This document shows positions 63,476 to 64,000 of a stretch of 64,000 bases of DNA, piece after piece. The translations under genes and the position numbers were made by a program. Position 1 is the stretch's first letter. Every line of letters starts with the position of its first letter. Source of the stretch: Daucus carota subsp. sativus (taxonomy: Eukaryota > Streptophyta > Magnoliopsida > Apiales > Apiaceae); contig NC_030381.2 in NCBI RefSeq assembly GCF_001625215.2, positions 3,435,131-3,499,130 of the forward strand, given 5' to 3'. The notes under the pieces were generated by a model. It searched no databases and was not told the DNA's origin. It saw only the letters and a list, made by a program, of their open reading frames with translations.

Positions 63476-63660
63476 ATTGTTTGCTTTACTTGCGTGGGCT
63501 GCCTTAGAAGTTTTCTCAAATAGATAATAACATAGATTCTTCAAAGGCAAAAGATTTTATTGATATTAAATCGGTTACACAGCTCTAAAGATGATCAAAA
63601 ATACATGATTGCTTTTAGGTATGTATAGCTGTCTTCTAGGATTTTTCCTTCTTGTTGGTC

Positions 63661-64000
63661 TTACTGATAGAACTTCCTTAGCCTGAGTCCATGCCAGGTG
63701 TTGGATACTTCTGATCCGTCCATATGCTCTAGTTTGTAGGTACCCGGTCTTAGAACTTCTCTGACCTTATAGGGTCCTTCCCACTTCGGCATCAGCTTGC
63801 CAGTGTTGGTTGGATCTGAGGCCTCGGTGTCTCGTAGGACCAGGTCTCCCGCTTGAAAGTTTCTAACCCGGGACTTTTTGCTGAAGTGATCCCGGGTCTT
63901 CTCTTTGTATTTTTCCATCCTTGCGACCGCCTGATCTCGAACTTCATCTACTAGGTCCAAGTTGACCCGGAGTCATTCCTCGTTTGCAATTTCGTCGAAG
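63661..64000 (-). pseudogene. Ty3/gypsy pol C-terminus (post-integrase), partial
   Basis: The minus-strand frame runs from the window edge to a TAA at 63661. It has SRVRNFQAGDLVLR, GKLMPKWEGPYKVREV, GTYKLEHMDGSEV and the terminal LRLRKFYQ, the conserved tail following integrase in plant gypsy polyproteins. Codon 63975-63973 is TGA within the otherwise conserved FDEIANEE..LRVNLDLVDE stretch, so this copy's pol is probably broken by one nonsense change. RT, RNase H and the integrase core lie beyond the window. AATAAA on the minus strand lies near 63553. Confidence 0.85.

Overview
The window is nuclear DNA from a flowering plant, almost certainly a dicot. It is AT-rich, has many GT-AG introns, and carries single-exon PPR-DYW and FAD2-type genes and Stowaway, Tourist and hAT miniature transposons. 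The local multiplication of divergent FAD2-like desaturases would fit an Apiaceae-like asterid (carrot/celery group), but that placement is inference. I see no rRNA, tRNA or CRISPR.

Layout. 1-10.8 kb is transposon-rich and holds gene relics: a hAT transposase remnant, the 5' exons of a SAWADEE-homeodomain (SHH-type) gene on the minus strand, a LINE fragment split by a hAT MITE with a perfect target duplication, a Helitron 3' end, and two further MITEs with target duplications. 11.3-17.0 kb is a complete 19-exon cytosolic NADP-malic enzyme gene (+). It converges on a complete 7-exon LIP1-type small GTPase gene (-, 19.0-26.1 kb) whose 3-kb first coding intron carries a Helitron end.

27-57.7 kb is a tandem cluster built from a repeated unit: an IRE1-like luminal-domain relic, a PPR-DYW gene, and a FAD2-like desaturase with its promoter and UTR intron. 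Unit 1 keeps an intact PPR gene (29929-31989, At4g37170 type) and an intact desaturase (38588-39706). The second PPR and the second and third desaturases are pseudogenes. A near-identical segmental duplication (about 41.45-44.77 kb and 54.37-57.68 kb) carries a small two-exon gene for a putative secreted peptide of 68 residues, apparently intact in both copies. Desaturase copy 3 is a mosaic of copies 1 and 2, which points to gene conversion.

57678 to the window end is a Ty3/gypsy LTR retrotransposon of the Tat type lying on the minus strand: a 616-bp 3' LTR, a polypurine tract, an antisense multi-exon gene with its own promoter (a 'putative gypsy type transposon' domain followed by a coiled coil), an array of about ten 80-bp units each carrying two hairpins, and the C-terminus of pol running off the window. 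It inserted exactly at a point where the duplicated paralogue preserves the empty site.

The live genes I would defend are NADP-ME, LIP1, PPR-DYW, FAD2-like 1, the two small secreted-peptide genes (tentative) and the retrotransposon antisense gene. The rest is relics and repeats.
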